Source: Gnetum montanum
Taxonomy: Eukaryota > Streptophyta > Gnetopsida > Gnetales > Gnetaceae
NCBI GenBank assembly: GCA_015680685.1
Contig: MNCI01027018.1
Location: 10,231-60,400, forward strand
DNA: 50,170 nt
Direction of reading: 5' to 3'
Of the stretch, positions 48,243 to 50,170 are shown piece after piece (position 1 is the stretch's first letter; each line of letters begins with the position of its first letter). Both the position numbers and the translations under genes were made by a program. Below the pieces are notes generated by a model. That model searched no databases. It saw only the letters and a list, made by a program, of their open reading frames with translations, and was not told the origin of the DNA.

Positions 48243-50170
48243 ATGCCTTCTTCTCATAAGAGCAACTCACCACCTAAGGATCATACACAAGATAGTCGGC
48301 AACATAAAAAACATAACCAAAATCAACCAGTGCCTCAACAATATAAGATGACATATACTCATCCCGATGAGTATATTCCAGATTTTACTTTTGTTCTCCA
48401 TTAGGACGAACAATTACGGTGGAGAGATTTGCAAGGTAACATTGTGTTACCCCTAGATCAATCAGTCCCTAACATGCTTTTCCGTGCCTTAGCATAGATT
48501 GGCATGCAAGATCTATTTGCAGAATACTTTATGGATGACTTTGATACAAGGGATTATCATCCCACAGATGCCCAACGTATTCGGGACTTAAGGCAGGAGA
48601 GCCAACATACAGTGTCGAAGGGCAAAGCCCCGCACGTCCTTAGCGAAATAGGAGACGAGGAACCCTTTATTACGGGTTCTTTAGCAAAGGATGTTTCCCC
48701 TCCTAACGATGGTGAGGAGGATGAGTATCAAAACCTACGATCAATGATACATATCCCTGGTTCTGACACCTGTGAACACCAGTTGTTCACAGAGGGAACA
48801 ACCACTCATGCTAAGGATGGGCATTTTGATCGTCACAACGATCGGGGCCGTAGCAGTCGAAGAGAAGGCAAGAAACATCGTAATGGCGATGGTTCCCCTT
48901 CTTCTTCCCCTTCTTCCCATCCTTCATCCTCTCCTTCCACATCTGGGTGTAGCCACCATGAACACAAAGGTGAGGATAAAAGTAAAAAGGACGAAAAACC
49001 TCGACAGGAAAGTCGAGAGAGAGGACAAGGGCAAGGATGTAGGGAGAGTAGGGAACAACGTAGACATCACAGGCATCATGAAAGAGATGATCATGACGAG
49101 CCCTTACTCGCAACCCGAAGTATGCTTGACATTATGGAGGTAGTTAGGATTCCCACAAGGCACTTAAAAGATAGCCAGATCAAACGATTAGACATGAACA
49201 ACATCCCACGGTTTGAAGGGGGATACAATGCTGATCCACAAAATCATTTATAGGCATTCCACGATGCCTGTGCCTTGCAGTATTTAGACAGTGAGTAGCA
49301 GAAACTTAAGTTGTTCCCAAGGACACTCACCAAAGAAGCAGAGAGCTGGTACCGGTCCTTAGAACTGGAGACCATCAGGAGGTGGAGTACGATGCTAGAA
49401 CTGTTCAACGAAAAGTATCAAACGTACTTCAGAGTGTCCAATTTGCGTAAGTAGATCCAAGGCTGGAAGCAAGGTACACAAGAACCCTTGGATGCTGCCA
49501 TGGCCTGCTATTACACATTGTTACATTTTTTCCTGGGCCATGGGTATGCTCAGCGGGATCAACTTCGCCACATCATGGATGGGCTAAGGAATGAAGAACC
49601 CTTGGGACTTACGCCCAAGGGAGACTCTCACAACTTAGAGCCCATGAAGTACGAGGCTTGTTAGAGCAAGTAGCAAACGAAGAGGGTGAGCTATGAAAAA
49701 GGGAAAGTGCGGAAGAGTACAACCACGATCCCTCCCTTCGAAAGAAGGGAGTGAAATTTTGTGATGAAGAGGATGAGTCACCAATCGAAGAGTTGGTGAA
49801 TTGGAAAACTTTGCCGATTCAAAAGTTAACAACTGAGGTATCGGCCAAAGTAGACCAAATGTGGGATTCCTTAGACTCAAGAATTGAAACAGTCTTGAAA
49901 ATTGTAGAAGAGTCTAAGGTTGAACAAAGTAGTGACAAAGGTAAGAAAAAGTAGAGAGATTTAGGCCCTGCACATAACAAGGGTAAGGGAAAAATCACTA
50001 ACTCCGATGTGGTTGAGGATTCTGATTCAGACGATGATAGTGGATGTGGGGTTTGCTACTATGAACATCCTAAGGGATGTTGCCCCATCATCTCACATCT
50101 ACAGGAGTCTGGTGTGTATGCGCTCAATCCAAGACTTAACCAATGGCAAACACCCCGTAGGTTACCTTAT
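48243..50170 (+). pseudogene. gag: Gag of the younger Athila-like element, runs off the window
   Basis: ATG 48243 (MPSSHKSNSPPK). Codon 54 is TAG (48402-48404). A second TAG follows at about 48495, where the older copy has CAA. Then comes a 249-codon open stretch 48504-49253 containing the acidic part, a Ser-rich run (48895-48945), a Lys/Arg/His-rich segment and LLATRSMLDIMEVV. After TAG at 49251 the capsid core continues (LKLFPR, SWYRSLE, LELFNEKYQTY) with further stops. The C-terminal part (49751-50170) has NWKTLPIQKL and a Cys-rich stretch, CGVCYYEHPKGCC. No protease is reached. Confidence 0.75.

Larger units (their letters stand above)
47137..50170 (+). mobile_element. Younger Athila-like element, 5' part, nested in the older one
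   Basis: LTR 47137-48102, PBS 48104-48120, then leader and gag to the window end. It interrupts the gag of the older element (45957-47136), so the expected target duplication is CAAGG (47132-47136), with its partner outside the window. It has the best preserved U3 array, PBS and gag of all copies here. Confidence 0.75.

Overview
The window looks like nuclear DNA from a land plant with a large, old, repeat-rich genome. It holds one intact protein gene, a ROP (Rho-of-plants) GTPase with seven exons on the minus strand at 42571-44337. Almost everything else is nested retrotransposons. The slow decay, many old copies and mixture of Athila-like, Tat/Ogre-like, RTE and L1-like elements would suit a gymnosperm, but the sequence alone does not fix the species. 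The assembly has a 248-bp gap (38427-38674) and four isolated Ns.

Left part (1-11012). A minus-strand Athila-like element runs leftwards from a 5' LTR at 5910-6731. Its gag is split by a solo LTR (2430-3250, 5-bp target duplication) and its leader by an L1-like fragment; protease remains, RT to integrase are missing, and the 3' LTR (1-424) leaves the window. Next come two relics of an RTE-type LINE (7641-9553 and 10021-11012, minus) and a 340-bp relic of plastid psbA (9550-9890) fused to the 5' end of the first.

Centre (11008-40207). The second RTE copy is split by an Athila-like gypsy element (11013-40202) with a TTTAT target duplication. The gag of that element is split by a 19.8-kb Tat/Ogre-like gypsy element on the minus strand (12657-32475) with a CTCCT target duplication. 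The Tat element has gag, protease, RT, RNase H, a second RNase H and integrase. Between protease and RT it carries a separate gene on the opposite strand: TATA box, about eight exons, an FCP1/NIF-phosphatase-like domain and a coiled coil. It is now a pseudogene. A 1.1-kb duplication next to it is joined by filler copied from gag and from the surrounding Athila element.

Right part (40208-50170). The split RTE resumes briefly at 40208, followed by an unclassified tandem repeat, a possible SINE, the ROP gene and its upstream DNA. From 45957 a very old Athila-like element is itself interrupted in gag by a younger one (LTR 47137-48102, gag from 48243), which leaves the window.

The element genes form retrotransposition machinery (Gag particle, protease, RT/RNase H, integrase), all now broken by stop codons or frameshifts. 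The host ROP gene has no visible damage.
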